Source: Dokdonella sp. (GTDB lineage Bacteria; Pseudomonadota; Gammaproteobacteria; Xanthomonadales; Rhodanobacteraceae). From it: a stretch of 64,000 nucleotides of DNA. The stretch lies in assembly GCF_019634845.1 (NCBI RefSeq), contig NZ_JAHCAQ010000015.1, positions 1-64,000 of the forward strand, given 5' to 3'. The notes under the pieces are model-generated. The model was not told the DNA's origin. It saw only the letters and a list, made by a program, of their open reading frames with translations, and made no database searches. A program made the translations under genes and the position numbers. Shown here piece by piece: positions 56,198-64,000 of this stretch. Numbering within the stretch: the stretch's first letter is position 1; every line of letters begins with the position of its first letter.

Positions 56198-57369
56198 ACG
56201 GCGTGTTGCCGTTACTGTTCCTGTTGCTGCCGGTGGCGGCGTTCTCGGGCTGGGTGCTCGGGCGGCGGCGCAGCGAACGCACCTCGGGCGCGCGCGTCAA
56301 CGAGCTGTCCACGAGCTATTTCCGCGGCCTCAACTACCTGCTCAACGAACAGCAGGACAAGGCGATCGAGGTGTTCCTCAAGCTCGCCGAGATCAACCGC
56401 GACACGGTCGAGACACACCTTGCGCTGGGCAACCTGTTCCGTCGCCGCGGCGAGGTCGATCGTGCGATCCGCGTGCACCAGAACCTCATCGCGCGGCAGA
56501 ACCTCAGCGATGAGGAAAAGACCGTCGCCTTGCTCGAGCTCGGTGAGGACTACATGCGCGCGGGCCTGCTCGACCGCGCCGAAACGCTGTTCTCGGACCT
56601 CGTGGCGATGGACGCGCTGGCACCGTCGGCACTGCAGCACCTGATCGGGATCTACCAGCACGAGCGCGACTGGCACAAGGCGATCGAGCACGCGCGGCGA
56701 CTGGAGCAGGCCGCTGGCGAGCCGCAGGCGACCACGATCGCCCAGTTCCACTGCGAACTGGCCGAGCAGGCGCGCGGGCAGGGGGACCGCGAGGGCGCGC
56801 GCGCGCATGTGGCCGACGCCTTTGCGGTACAGGGCGACTGCGTGCGGGCGTGCATGATCCTCGGTCATCTCAACAGCGCCGACAACGAGCTCGATGCCGC
56901 CATCGAGGCCTTCGAGCGCGTTGCCGAACTCGATCCCGATTACCTGCCGGAAATCCTCTCGCCGCTGCTGGACTGCTACGCGCGCGCCCAGCACATGCAG
57001 CGCGCCGAGGAGTTCCTGCTGCGCATGACCGAGCGCCATCGCGGCGTGACGCCGGTGTTGGCACTGGCGCGCCTGTACGCGAGTACGCGCGGCGAAGCCA
57101 AGGCGGTCGAGTTCCTGACCCTGAGCCTGCGCCAGCGGCCGTCGCTGCGCGCCCTGATGGCGCTGGTCGACATGAACCTGCGCACGGTGCAGGGCGAGGT
57201 GCGCGAGAACTTCCTCACGCTGCGCGACCTGACCGCGCAACTGGTCGAAGGCAAGGCGCTGTACCGCTGCAACCGCTGCGGCTTCGGCGCCAAGGCGCAC
57301 CACTGGCAGTGTCCGAGCTGCAAGACCTGGGGCTCGGTACGGCCGGTGCACGGGGCGGCCAGTGAGTGA
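56194..57369 (+). CDS. lapB: LPS assembly regulator LapB (YciM)
   Basis: Encodes 391 residues. An N-terminal TM anchor (about 3-21) is followed by several TPRs (YFRGLNYLLNEQQDKAIEVF, THLALGNLFRRRGEVDRAI) and a C-terminal rubredoxin-like zinc site CNRCGFGAKAHHWQCPSC. LapB guides FtsH to degrade LpxC and so sets lipid A output. It therefore sits logically before polysaccharide genes in this cluster. Confidence 0.94.
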   Translation: MNGVLPLLFLLLPVAAFSGWVLGRRRSERTSGARVNELSTSYFRGLNYLLNEQQDKAIEVFLKLAEINRDTVETHLALGNLFRRRGEVDRAIRVHQNLIARQNLSDEEKTVALLELGEDYMRAGLLDRAETLFSDLVAMDALAPSALQHLIGIYQHERDWHKAIEHARRLEQAAGEPQATTIAQFHCELAEQARGQGDREGARAHVADAFAVQGDCVRACMILGHLNSADNELDAAIEAFERVAELDPDYLPEILSPLLDCYARAQHMQRAEEFLLRMTERHRGVTPVLALARLYASTRGEAKAVEFLTLSLRQRPSLRALMALVDMNLRTVQGEVRENFLTLRDLTAQLVEGKALYRCNRCGFGAKAHHWQCPSCKTWGSVRPVHGAASE

Positions 57370-58450
57370 AGCCGCGGGTCCGCACGCCGCGGCGATCGCG
57401 GCGCTGCTGCTCGGCACGGCACTGGCGTCGGCGTTGTTGACTGCGCTGGCGACCGCCTATGCGCGGCGCCGTCGCCTGCTCGACCTGCCGGGACGGCGCC
57501 GTTCGCACGCGCAGGCCACGCCGCGCGGTGGCGGCATCGGCATCGTCCTAGTGGTGGTGCTGGCGGCGGCGCTGTGGTGGCCGCTGCGGAGCGAGGCCTG
57601 GGCCTTGGTGGCGGCGCTCGTGCTGGTCGCCGGGGTCGGCTGGATCGACGACCACGGGGGCCTTGCGGCGCGCTGGCGCCTGCTCGCGCACGGCGTGGCG
57701 GCGGCACTGTGGCTGGCGCCGCTCGTCGCCGGCTTCTGGCGCGGCGCCTGCCAGTTTCCGCTCGGCATGGACTGCGATGGGCTGCATCTGGTGATCGCGG
57801 CGCTGGCGCTGCTGGTTGGCGTGGGGCTGGTGTGGTCGATCAACCTGCACAACTTCATGGACGGCATCAATGGCCTGGCTGCCTGTCAGGCGGCGTTCGT
57901 GTTCGCGGTCGCCGCGCTTGCGTTCGCGCATGCCGGCAGCATGCCGCGTGCCGTGGGCAGCGCCACCTTGCTCGCCGCAACCGTGGGCTTCATTCCGTTC
58001 AACTTTCCGCGCGCGAGCGTGTTCCTCGGTGACGTCGGCAGTGGCGCACTGGGCCTCATGATCGGCATCGTGGTCCTGCTGCTGAGTCTCGCGCCGGGCA
58101 TCGCGGCCGCCAGCGGCCTGCTGGCGTGTTCAGGCTTCGTCGTCGACGCCAGCTGTACGCTCGCCAGCCGCATGCTGCGCGGGCGCCGTTGGTATAGTGC
58201 GCATCGCGAGCATCTCTATCAGTGGCTGGTGCGCACGGGTCTGTCCCATGCGCGCGTGGCTGCGCTGTACATGGCCTGGAATGTCGTGATCGTGGTACCC
58301 GCCTTGCTGTGGATCAATCGTCCGCGCGCCCATGCCGGTGGCAGCGGCGTCATGCTGGGCGTCTATGCGCTCGGCGTCGGCCTGTGGCTGGTCGGCAAGC
58401 GCTGGTGCCTGCGCCGCGTGGCCAGCGGAGGCGCCGATGCGACCGCGTAA
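57362..58450 (+). CDS. WecA/MraY-family polyprenyl-phosphate glycosyl-1-phosphate transferase
   Basis: Encodes 362 residues from a GTG overlapping the lapB stop by 8 bases. About ten TM segments. The family motifs are RSHAQATPRGGGIGIV, VGWIDDHGGL (DDxxG), HNFMDGINGLAA and FLGDVGSGALGLM, plus a cytoplasmic HREHLYQWLV. Starts a surface glycan by moving a sugar-1-phosphate from a UDP-sugar to undecaprenyl phosphate. Similar to WbpL/WecA. The next gene makes a matching type of UDP-sugar. Confidence 0.9.
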   Translation: MSEAAGPHAAAIAALLLGTALASALLTALATAYARRRRLLDLPGRRRSHAQATPRGGGIGIVLVVVLAAALWWPLRSEAWALVAALVLVAGVGWIDDHGGLAARWRLLAHGVAAALWLAPLVAGFWRGACQFPLGMDCDGLHLVIAALALLVGVGLVWSINLHNFMDGINGLAACQAAFVFAVAALAFAHAGSMPRAVGSATLLAATVGFIPFNFPRASVFLGDVGSGALGLMIGIVVLLLSLAPGIAAASGLLACSGFVVDASCTLASRMLRGRRWYSAHREHLYQWLVRTGLSHARVAALYMAWNVVIVVPALLWINRPRAHAGGSGVMLGVYALGVGLWLVGKRWCLRRVASGGADATA

Positions 58451-60314
58451 GGCGATCGCGCGCATCCACCCGCGACTGGCGGTGGTGGTGCACGACCTGT
58501 TCATGGTCTGGTTGGCCTGGACCGCGGTCAACACGGTGCGTTGGTCGCTCGAAGCCGACGCGATGCCGGTGTCGCTGCTGGGCGTGCAGAATTGGCTCGT
58601 GCTCGGCGCGCAGGGGCTGGTGTTCTGGTGGACCGGGCTCTATCGCGGCCTGTGGCGTTTCGCCAGCATGCCCGACATGTGGAACATCCTGCGCGCCTGC
58701 ATCGTCGGCGCGGTGGCGGTGGCGGTCACGCTGTTCCTCTACAACCGCCTGGAGCAGGTGCCGCGCACGGTGCTGGCGATCTATCCGTTCGTGCTCGCGC
58801 TGCTGCTCGGGGTGCCGCGATTGGCGTATCGATACTGGAAGGACAGTCGTCTCGACCTGGGCGGTGGTGCCAGCGAACGCGTGCTCGTGCTCGGTGCCGG
58901 CAAGGCCGGCGAAGCACTCGTGCGCGACCTGCGCCGTGAGCGGCGCTACATTCCGGTCGGCTTCCTCGATGACGACCGCAGCCTGCGCGGTGCGCGCGTG
59001 CACGGCGTGCCCGTGCTCGGCTCGCTCGAGCAACTGCCGCATGTCGCACGCGAGACCGCGGCGCAGATGGTCGTGATCGCGATTCCGTCAGCCAACAAGG
59101 CGCAGATGCGCCGCGCGGTCGACGTGTGCGAGGAGAGCGGCTTGCCGTTCCGCACGGTGCCGCGGCTGGAAGAGGTGGTGGCAGGGCGCTCGGCCTTCAA
59201 CGAGCTCAAGGAAGTGGCGATCGACGACCTGCTCGGCCGCGAGCCGGTGCAGCTGGACTGGACCGCGATCCGCACCCGCCTGTCGGGGCGGCGCGTACTC
59301 GTCACCGGCGGCGGCGGTTCGATCGGCTCCGAGCTGTGCCGCCAGGTGGCGCGACTGGGGGTCGAGTCGCTGACCGTGCTCGAACAATCCGAATACAACC
59401 TCTACACGATCGAACAGCAGTTGCGGCGCGACTACCCGGACCTGTTGCTGCGCGCGGTGCTCGGCGACTGTGGCGACGCGGCGACCTGCGAACACGTGTT
59501 CGCCAGCGCCCGTCCGCAGATCGTGTTCCATGCCGCCGCCTACAAGCAGGTGCCGCTGCTGCAGGGGCAGCTGCGCGAGGCGTTCCGCAACAACGTGCTC
59601 GGCACGCGGATGCTGGCGCAGACGGCCGATCGCTGCGGCGTCGAGGCGTTCGTGCTGATCTCGACCGACAAGGCCGTCAATCCAACCAGCATCATGGGTG
59701 CCTGCAAGCGCGTGGCGGAGCTGTACTGCCAGAACCTCGCGCGCCAGTCGCAGACCCGCTTCATGACCGTGCGCTTCGGCAACGTGCTCGATTCGGCCGG
59801 CTCGGTGGTACCGCTGTTCCGCGAGCAGATCCGCACCGGCGGGCCGGTGACGGTCACCCACCCCGAGATCACGCGCTATTTCATGACCATTCCCGAAGCC
59901 TGCCAGCTCATCCTGCAGGCTTCGGTGCTCGGTCAGGGCGGCGAGATTTTCGCGCTCGACATGGGCGAGCCAGTGCGCATCCGCGATCTCGCCGAGCAGA
60001 TGATCCGCCTCGCCGGCCGCCAGGTCGATCGCGACATCGCCATCGTCTACACCGGCCTGCGCCCCGGCGAGAAGCTGTTCGAGGAACTGTTCCACCCGCA
60101 GGAACAGTACGTCAACACGGCGCACGCCAAGATCTACCTCGCCCAGCCGCGCAGCATGGCCTGGCCGCTGCTGCTGGCCCAGCTCGCGCAGGCCGACATC
60201 GCCGTGCGCGAGTTCGACGAGGTGTCCCTGCGCCGCATCGTCGAGCAGCTGCTGCCCGAATTCGCGGGCGCCCAGACCAGTACCGACAACGTCGTCAACC
60301 TGCGACCCGCCTGA
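58437..60314 (+). CDS. WbpM/CapD-type nucleotide-sugar dehydratase/epimerase
   Basis: Encodes 625 residues and overlaps the transferase gene by 14 bases. Four N-terminal TM segments (about 12-125), a Rossmann-type domain (about 140-265, VLVLGAGKAGEALVRDL), then the catalytic extended SDR: VTGGGGSIGSELCRQV, AAAYKQVPL, ISTDKAVNPTSIMGACKRVAE. Large WbpM-type enzymes convert UDP-GlcNAc to 4-keto-6-deoxy sugars for O-antigen or capsule. Probably supplies the substrate of the upstream transferase. Confidence 0.92.
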   Translation: MRPRKAIARIHPRLAVVVHDLFMVWLAWTAVNTVRWSLEADAMPVSLLGVQNWLVLGAQGLVFWWTGLYRGLWRFASMPDMWNILRACIVGAVAVAVTLFLYNRLEQVPRTVLAIYPFVLALLLGVPRLAYRYWKDSRLDLGGGASERVLVLGAGKAGEALVRDLRRERRYIPVGFLDDDRSLRGARVHGVPVLGSLEQLPHVARETAAQMVVIAIPSANKAQMRRAVDVCEESGLPFRTVPRLEEVVAGRSAFNELKEVAIDDLLGREPVQLDWTAIRTRLSGRRVLVTGGGGSIGSELCRQVARLGVESLTVLEQSEYNLYTIEQQLRRDYPDLLLRAVLGDCGDAATCEHVFASARPQIVFHAAAYKQVPLLQGQLREAFRNNVLGTRMLAQTADRCGVEAFVLISTDKAVNPTSIMGACKRVAELYCQNLARQSQTRFMTVRFGNVLDSAGSVVPLFREQIRTGGPVTVTHPEITRYFMTIPEACQLILQASVLGQGGEIFALDMGEPVRIRDLAEQMIRLAGRQVDRDIAIVYTGLRPGEKLFEELFHPQEQYVNTAHAKIYLAQPRSMAWPLLLAQLAQADIAVREFDEVSLRRIVEQLLPEFAGAQTSTDNVVNLRPA

Positions 60315-60328
60315 GTATCCGTGCCGCC

Positions 60329-61210
60329 ATGCCCAATCGTTTGCGCAAAGTCGTGTTTCCCGTTGCCGGCCTCGGCACCCGCTTCCTGCCCGCCACCAAG
60401 GTGGTCGCCAAGGAGATGCTGCCGGTGCTCGACCGGCCGCTGATCCAGTACGCGGTCGACGAAGCCGTCGATGCGGGCGCCGACACGCTGGTGTTCGTGA
60501 CCAACCGCTACAAGCACGCGATCGCCGACTACTTCGACAAGGCCTACGAACTCGAGAGCAAGCTCGCCCAGTCGGGCAAGAATGAGCTGCTGGCGATGGT
60601 GCAGGGCACGCTGCCGCGCCATGTGCGCTGCGTGTTCGTGACCCAGCCCGAGGCGCTGGGGCTTGGCCACGCGGTGTTGTGTGCGAAGCCCGTGGTCGGT
60701 GACGAACCGTTCGGCGTGATCCTGCCTGACGACCTGATCTGGAACGGCAGCGGCGCCGGCGCGCTGCGCCAGATGGCCGACCTTTCCGTGCGCGAGAACG
60801 GCGCTGGCGTGATCGCCGTCGAGGAAGTCGCGCGCGAGCAGACCGACAAGTACGGCATCGTCGATGCGCGTCCTTTGTCCGAACGCGCGGCGAAGATCAA
60901 TCTCGTCGTCGAGAAGCCCAAACCCGAGGTCGCGCCGTCGAATCTCGCGATCGTTGGCCGCTACGTGTTGCCGGGCCGCATCTTCGAGCTGTTGGAAAAC
61001 ACCAAACCTGGCGCAGGCGGCGAGATCCAGCTCACCGACGCGATCGAGGCGCTGCTCGGTGAACGCTCGGTGCTGGCCTATCGCTTCGAAGGCACACGCT
61101 TCGACTGCGGCAACAAGCTCGGCCTGGTCAAGGCAACGCTGGCGATGGCGCTGGCCGATCCTGCGCTGGCGGGTCCGACGCGCGCCTACATCGCCGACAC
61201 CATGGGTTAG
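60329..61210 (+). CDS. galU: UTP-glucose-1-phosphate uridylyltransferase
   Basis: Encodes 293 residues. Makes UDP-glucose from UTP and glucose-1-phosphate. Motifs: FPVAGLGTRFLPATKVVAKE, FVTQPEALGLGHAVLCA, LPDDLIW, VVEKPKPE and AGGEIQLTDAIEAL. Only 14 bases after the WbpM-type gene. UDP-glucose feeds LPS core and other glycans. Confidence 0.96.
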   Translation: MPNRLRKVVFPVAGLGTRFLPATKVVAKEMLPVLDRPLIQYAVDEAVDAGADTLVFVTNRYKHAIADYFDKAYELESKLAQSGKNELLAMVQGTLPRHVRCVFVTQPEALGLGHAVLCAKPVVGDEPFGVILPDDLIWNGSGAGALRQMADLSVRENGAGVIAVEEVAREQTDKYGIVDARPLSERAAKINLVVEKPKPEVAPSNLAIVGRYVLPGRIFELLENTKPGAGGEIQLTDAIEALLGERSVLAYRFEGTRFDCGNKLGLVKATLAMALADPALAGPTRAYIADTMG

Positions 61211-61213
61211 CCG

Positions 61214-61474
61214 ATGCCGGGACCAGCGATTCCGCGATGGGCGTGGACGGCCCCGGTATTCGCGTTGGCGGCGGGTGTTTTTGCATTGTTCGTGCTGCAT
61301 CTGCCGCACGGATTGCTCTACGAAGTGGTTCCCGCTGCCGTATTCTTCACCGCGCTGTACCGCTGCTTCACGGGCGCGACGCCGTGGCAGGCGCGATACG
61401 TCTGGCTGATGCTGTGGTGCGCGCTGGTGGCGGTGGTTCCGTTCCTGTACGTGGGCCTGTTGGCTTCGCATTGA
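61214..61474 (+). CDS. Small three-TM membrane protein
   Basis: Encodes 86 residues starting 3 bases after the galU stop, so probably cotranslated. Three hydrophobic segments (about 10-30, 33-50 and 60-82), rich in Trp, Phe and Pro. No family recognised. Its position suggests a link to envelope polysaccharide, without further evidence. Confidence 0.6.
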   Translation: MPGPAIPRWAWTAPVFALAAGVFALFVLHLPHGLLYEVVPAAVFFTALYRCFTGATPWQARYVWLMLWCALVAVVPFLYVGLLASH

Positions 61475-61480
61475 GACACC

Positions 61481-62647
61481 ATGGACCTCAGCTACATCCT
61501 CAATCACCTCGGCGAGGACCGCGCGCAGTATTTCGGTGCGGTGGCACCGCCGCTCGTGCAGTCGTCGATCTTCGCGTTCCCGAACGTGGCGGCCATGCGC
61601 GACGCGTTTGCCGACGAGTACGGCCGGCACCTGTACACGCGCGGCAACAATCCGACGGTCGAGATCCTGCGCCGGAAGGTCGCGGCGCTGGAAGGCGCCG
61701 AGGATTGCCTCATGTTCGGCAGCGGCGCGGCGGCGATGGCGGCCGGCGTGATGACCCATCTCGTCGCTGGCGACCACGTGGTCTGCGTGGCCAAGCCCTA
61801 CAGCTGGACGCGTGCGCTGCTGCGCGACCTGCTCGGCCGCTACGGCGTGGCGGTGAGCTTCGTCGACGGCTGCGAGGTCGCGTACTTCGAGGCGGCGCTG
61901 CGCGAGCGCACGCGCCTCATCGTGCTCGAAAGCCCCAATTCGCTGACCTTTGAGCAGCAGGATCTCGCCGCCGTGGCCGCGCTCGCGCAGGCGCGCGGCA
62001 TCCGCACGATCTGCGACAACAGCTACGCGACGCCGCTCAACCAGTCGCCGCTGGCTTTGGGCATCGACCTCGTCGTGCACTCGGCCACCAAATACCTCAA
62101 CGGCCACAGCGACGTGGTGGCCGGCGCCTTGTGCGGCAGCAGCGCGCTGTTGCGCGAGGTATTCCGCGGGCCCTACATGGCGCTCGGCGCGATCCTCTCG
62201 CCACACGATGCCTGGCTGCTGCTGCGCGGGCTGCGCACGCTGCAGGTGCGCATCGAGCGCATCGCGCGCACGACGCGCGAGGTGCTGGCCTATCTCGAAG
62301 CCCATCCGCGCGTGCGGCAGGTCCATTCACCGCAGGCCAGCGCCAATCCGCAGCTTGCGCTCAGCCAGCGGCAGTTGCGTGGCGCGAGCGGGCTGCTCAC
62401 GATCGAGCTTGCCACCGGCGAAGTCGCCGCCGTCGAGCGCTTCTGCGATGCGCTCACGCGCTTTCTCATGACGGTGTCGTGGGGTGGTTACGAGTCGCTG
62501 GCCTTTCCGGTCTGCGCGGTGTTTCCGCCCGGCACGCCGCTGCGCCCCGGCGGCGACACCAACCTCGCCCTGGTGCGCCTGTCGATCGGGCTTGAGGATG
62601 CGGCCGTGCTCATTGCCGACCTCGAGCAGGCGTTGGCGCGTCTGTAG
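61481..62647 (+). CDS. Trans-sulfuration PLP enzyme (cystathionine synthase/lyase type)
   Basis: Encodes 388 residues. Cys/Met metabolism PLP family: YTRGNNPTVEILRRKVAALEG, CLMFGSGAAAMAAG, the PLP Lys in VHSATKYLNGHSDVVAG, and RLSIGLEDAAVLIADLEQAL at the end. It could be a cystathionine gamma-synthase, beta-lyase or gamma-lyase, since the sequence alone does not decide. Starts 6 bases after the small membrane gene and ends the rightward cluster. Confidence 0.88.
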   Translation: MDLSYILNHLGEDRAQYFGAVAPPLVQSSIFAFPNVAAMRDAFADEYGRHLYTRGNNPTVEILRRKVAALEGAEDCLMFGSGAAAMAAGVMTHLVAGDHVVCVAKPYSWTRALLRDLLGRYGVAVSFVDGCEVAYFEAALRERTRLIVLESPNSLTFEQQDLAAVAALAQARGIRTICDNSYATPLNQSPLALGIDLVVHSATKYLNGHSDVVAGALCGSSALLREVFRGPYMALGAILSPHDAWLLLRGLRTLQVRIERIARTTREVLAYLEAHPRVRQVHSPQASANPQLALSQRQLRGASGLLTIELATGEVAAVERFCDALTRFLMTVSWGGYESLAFPVCAVFPPGTPLRPGGDTNLALVRLSIGLEDAAVLIADLEQALARL

Positions 62648-62651
62648 CGCG

Positions 62652-63074
62652 CTACGGCAGGCTGCGGATACGCCAGCCGATCGCGATCGCCGCGATCGCC
62701 AGCACGACGCACAGCATCGCGCTCACGCGCAGCCAACGCACGAGCGCGACCATGGCCGCGCCGCGCCGCACCGGCGTGTCGCGGATCACGCGCGCTGTCG
62801 GCAGCGGCCAACGACCGGCGCGCAGCGCGCGCAGCGACTGCCGCCAGGCATGGGCACCGAGTACGAGCAGCGAGACGCCTGCCAGCATCGTGCTGGCACC
62901 GATCCAGGCACGCAGTTGGTGCGCGGCCGCATCGGGTGTCGCCAGCACGGCCTGGGCATACAGCCAGCGCTGCATGAGGTACAGGCCCACGCCAGCCGCC
63001 ACCGCGCTCAGCGCGAGCAGCAACAGCGTGCGGCGACGATACGCCGGGTCGGCGCGCTGGATGTCCCCACTCAT
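62652..63074 (-). CDS. Uncharacterised membrane protein
   Basis: Encodes 140 residues with three or four TM segments (about 16-34, 52-70, 107-130). After the first TM pair is a basic loop (HAWRQSLRALRAGRWPLPTARV then IRDTPVRRG). No known family. Convergent with the PLP enzyme gene, 4 bases apart. Confidence 0.6.
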   Translation of the reverse strand: MSGDIQRADPAYRRRTLLLLALSAVAAGVGLYLMQRWLYAQAVLATPDAAAHQLRAWIGASTMLAGVSLLVLGAHAWRQSLRALRAGRWPLPTARVIRDTPVRRGAAMVALVRWLRVSAMLCVVLAIAAIAIGWRIRSLP

Positions 63075-63180
63075 GCAAGCTCCCCATGCAAGGTGGTCGC
63101 ATCATAGGTGGCCTCGGTCGCGCGCGGCGCGCCGTTCATCGTGCAATCGCTGCGCTTGTCGCCGCTGCTATGCTTGCGCG

Positions 63181-64000
63181 ATGAAGACCTTCGCATTTGC
63201 GGCCGTGCTCGCGTTGGCACTCACGGCCTGCCAGAACATGGCACCCCGTCCGGCCGCGCATGCGGCTGCCGCAGCCCAACGCGTCGTGGTCGGCCGGTAC
63301 GACAACCACGAGCAGGTTTGGCAGGCGCGCGGGCAGGGCAAGGCGATTGCGCCACCGCATCTGCGCGTGACGCTGGAGGCGGCGGGCAAGCCTGGCTGGA
63401 CACTGTGGCGCATCGACCTCGACGGCACGCCGCCGATGAGCGCGCTGTGGGCGCTGCGAGAGGACAGCAGCGGGCCGGCGCCCGTGCTGGTGCCGCATCG
63501 CGCACTCGTCGCCGCGCCGGCGACCGGCAAGGCGTTCGATCCGGCGCAGTGGGCCGCGCTCGATGCCTGTGCGCTGCGCAGCGACGCCGGCCGCTACGCG
63601 GGCGACACTGCCACGTGTACGGTGCTGGCGCCGGGCATTGGCACCGACATGGCGTTGTTGCCGCTCGCGATCACGCACGATGGCGAGTGGCTGCGCCTGC
63701 GCCTGTACGCCGACCAGGCTCGCGGCGGCGACGCGCGTGAGGACCTGCGCCGCATCCAACTGTTCACGGGCTGGGCGGCGCTCAACGGCGGCGGCCCCAA
63801 GGCCGCCGCGGACAGCCAGGATTGGCACATGGATCGCGCGCTGCAGATCGAGAACGAAGGCGGGCACTACGCGCTGCATTGGCGCGATGGCAGCGCCAGC
63901 GGCTATTCGCTCGAACTCGAGCGGATTGCCTACCAGGGCGGCAACGTGCCCGTGCTCAAGCTGGCCGTCATCGAGGATGCCAGCGGCCAGACCTTGGCCT
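63181..64000 (+). CDS. Lipoprotein, 3' end beyond window; CpcT/CpeT-like
   Basis: At least 273 residues, open at the right edge. MKTFAFAAVLALALTAC is a lipoprotein signal. VVGRYDNHEQVWQARGQ and PPHLRVTLEAAG weakly recall the CpcT/CpeT fold (G-x-[FY]-[DS]-N-x-x-Q, P-x-x-x-H), and the Cys pair at 63575 and 63616 fits that group's bacterial lipoprotein members. Two beta-rich halves are visible. Function unknown. The family suggestion is tentative. Confidence 0.55.
   Translation, partial: MKTFAFAAVLALALTACQNMAPRPAAHAAAAAQRVVVGRYDNHEQVWQARGQGKAIAPPHLRVTLEAAGKPGWTLWRIDLDGTPPMSALWALREDSSGPAPVLVPHRALVAAPATGKAFDPAQWAALDACALRSDAGRYAGDTATCTVLAPGIGTDMALLPLAITHDGEWLRLRLYADQARGGDAREDLRRIQLFTGWAALNGGGPKAAADSQDWHMDRALQIENEGGHYALHWRDGSASGYSLELERIAYQGGNVPVLKLAVIEDASGQTLA

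Overview
The window is high-GC, gene-dense chromosomal DNA. It most likely comes from a gammaproteobacterium of the Xanthomonadales/Lysobacterales, close to Rhodanobacteraceae such as Dokdonella. This is an inference from the aromatic/serine supercluster serC-serA-pheA-hisC-aroA-cmk-rpsA-ihfB-lapA-lapB, the DipZ-like thioredoxin, a bTHX protein, and secreted delta-60-repeat proteins that end in an IF-A-[ND]-GFD motif. No search was run, so taxonomy and family names rest on recognised motifs.

Layout. 1-3000 is an accessory island, visibly richer in A+T in parts. It holds an orphan membrane protein, a SymE-family toxin, the tail of an XRE regulator cut off at about 910, an RHS protein whose swapped C-terminal tip carries an exact HExxHxxGxxH zinc motif, and a small lipoprotein that is its probable immunity partner. 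3250-11000 is core metabolism: a nitrobindin-like protein, divergent hutI/hutF for histidine breakdown, an ENPP-type phosphodiesterase, an Old Yellow Enzyme and an MFS exporter. At 11100-12700 a tRNA-Phe is followed by a frameshifted Rz1-like spanin remnant and a GIY-YIG gene, which looks like a prophage scar. 12900-31100 holds a secreted GH5 fusion, a tRNA-Ala/Glu/Asp operon, an Atm1-type ABC exporter, several secreted or lipoprotein hydrolases, a large wHTH-TPR regulator, and a trio of secreted delta-60/LCCL proteins.

31200-37300 carries gltX and then a zinc locus: zur, a ZnuD-like TonB receptor, a near-consensus Zur box in a divergent promoter, a MerC-family membrane protein, and a CDF exporter with a (His-Asp)n microsatellite. 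37300-41450 has a bTHX-like ribosomal protein with a basic tail, a cold-shock gene, an FMN reductase, a CorA-type channel, a rhomboid protease, a TetR regulator and an acyl-CoA-binding protein. 41580-44750 is a storage-lipid neighbourhood: a two-domain fatty acyl-CoA reductase of the Marinobacter wax-ester type, a phasin and a PHA-system protein. 44870-46820 has a tail-anchored double-FHA protein and a DipZ-like thioredoxin.

47000-62650 is one long rightward gene train with many start/stop overlaps. It runs from serine and aromatic amino-acid synthesis through cmk-rpsA-ihfB to lapA-lapB (LPS assembly control), then a WecA-type transferase, a WbpM-type sugar dehydratase and galU for surface polysaccharide, ending in a small membrane protein and a trans-sulfuration-type PLP enzyme. 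The right edge cuts a lipoprotein gene.

The best candidates for something new are the RHS metzincin-type tip with its lipoprotein, the decapitated XRE-SymE pair, the Zur-box/MerC unit, and the recurring IF-x-x-GFD C-terminal tag.
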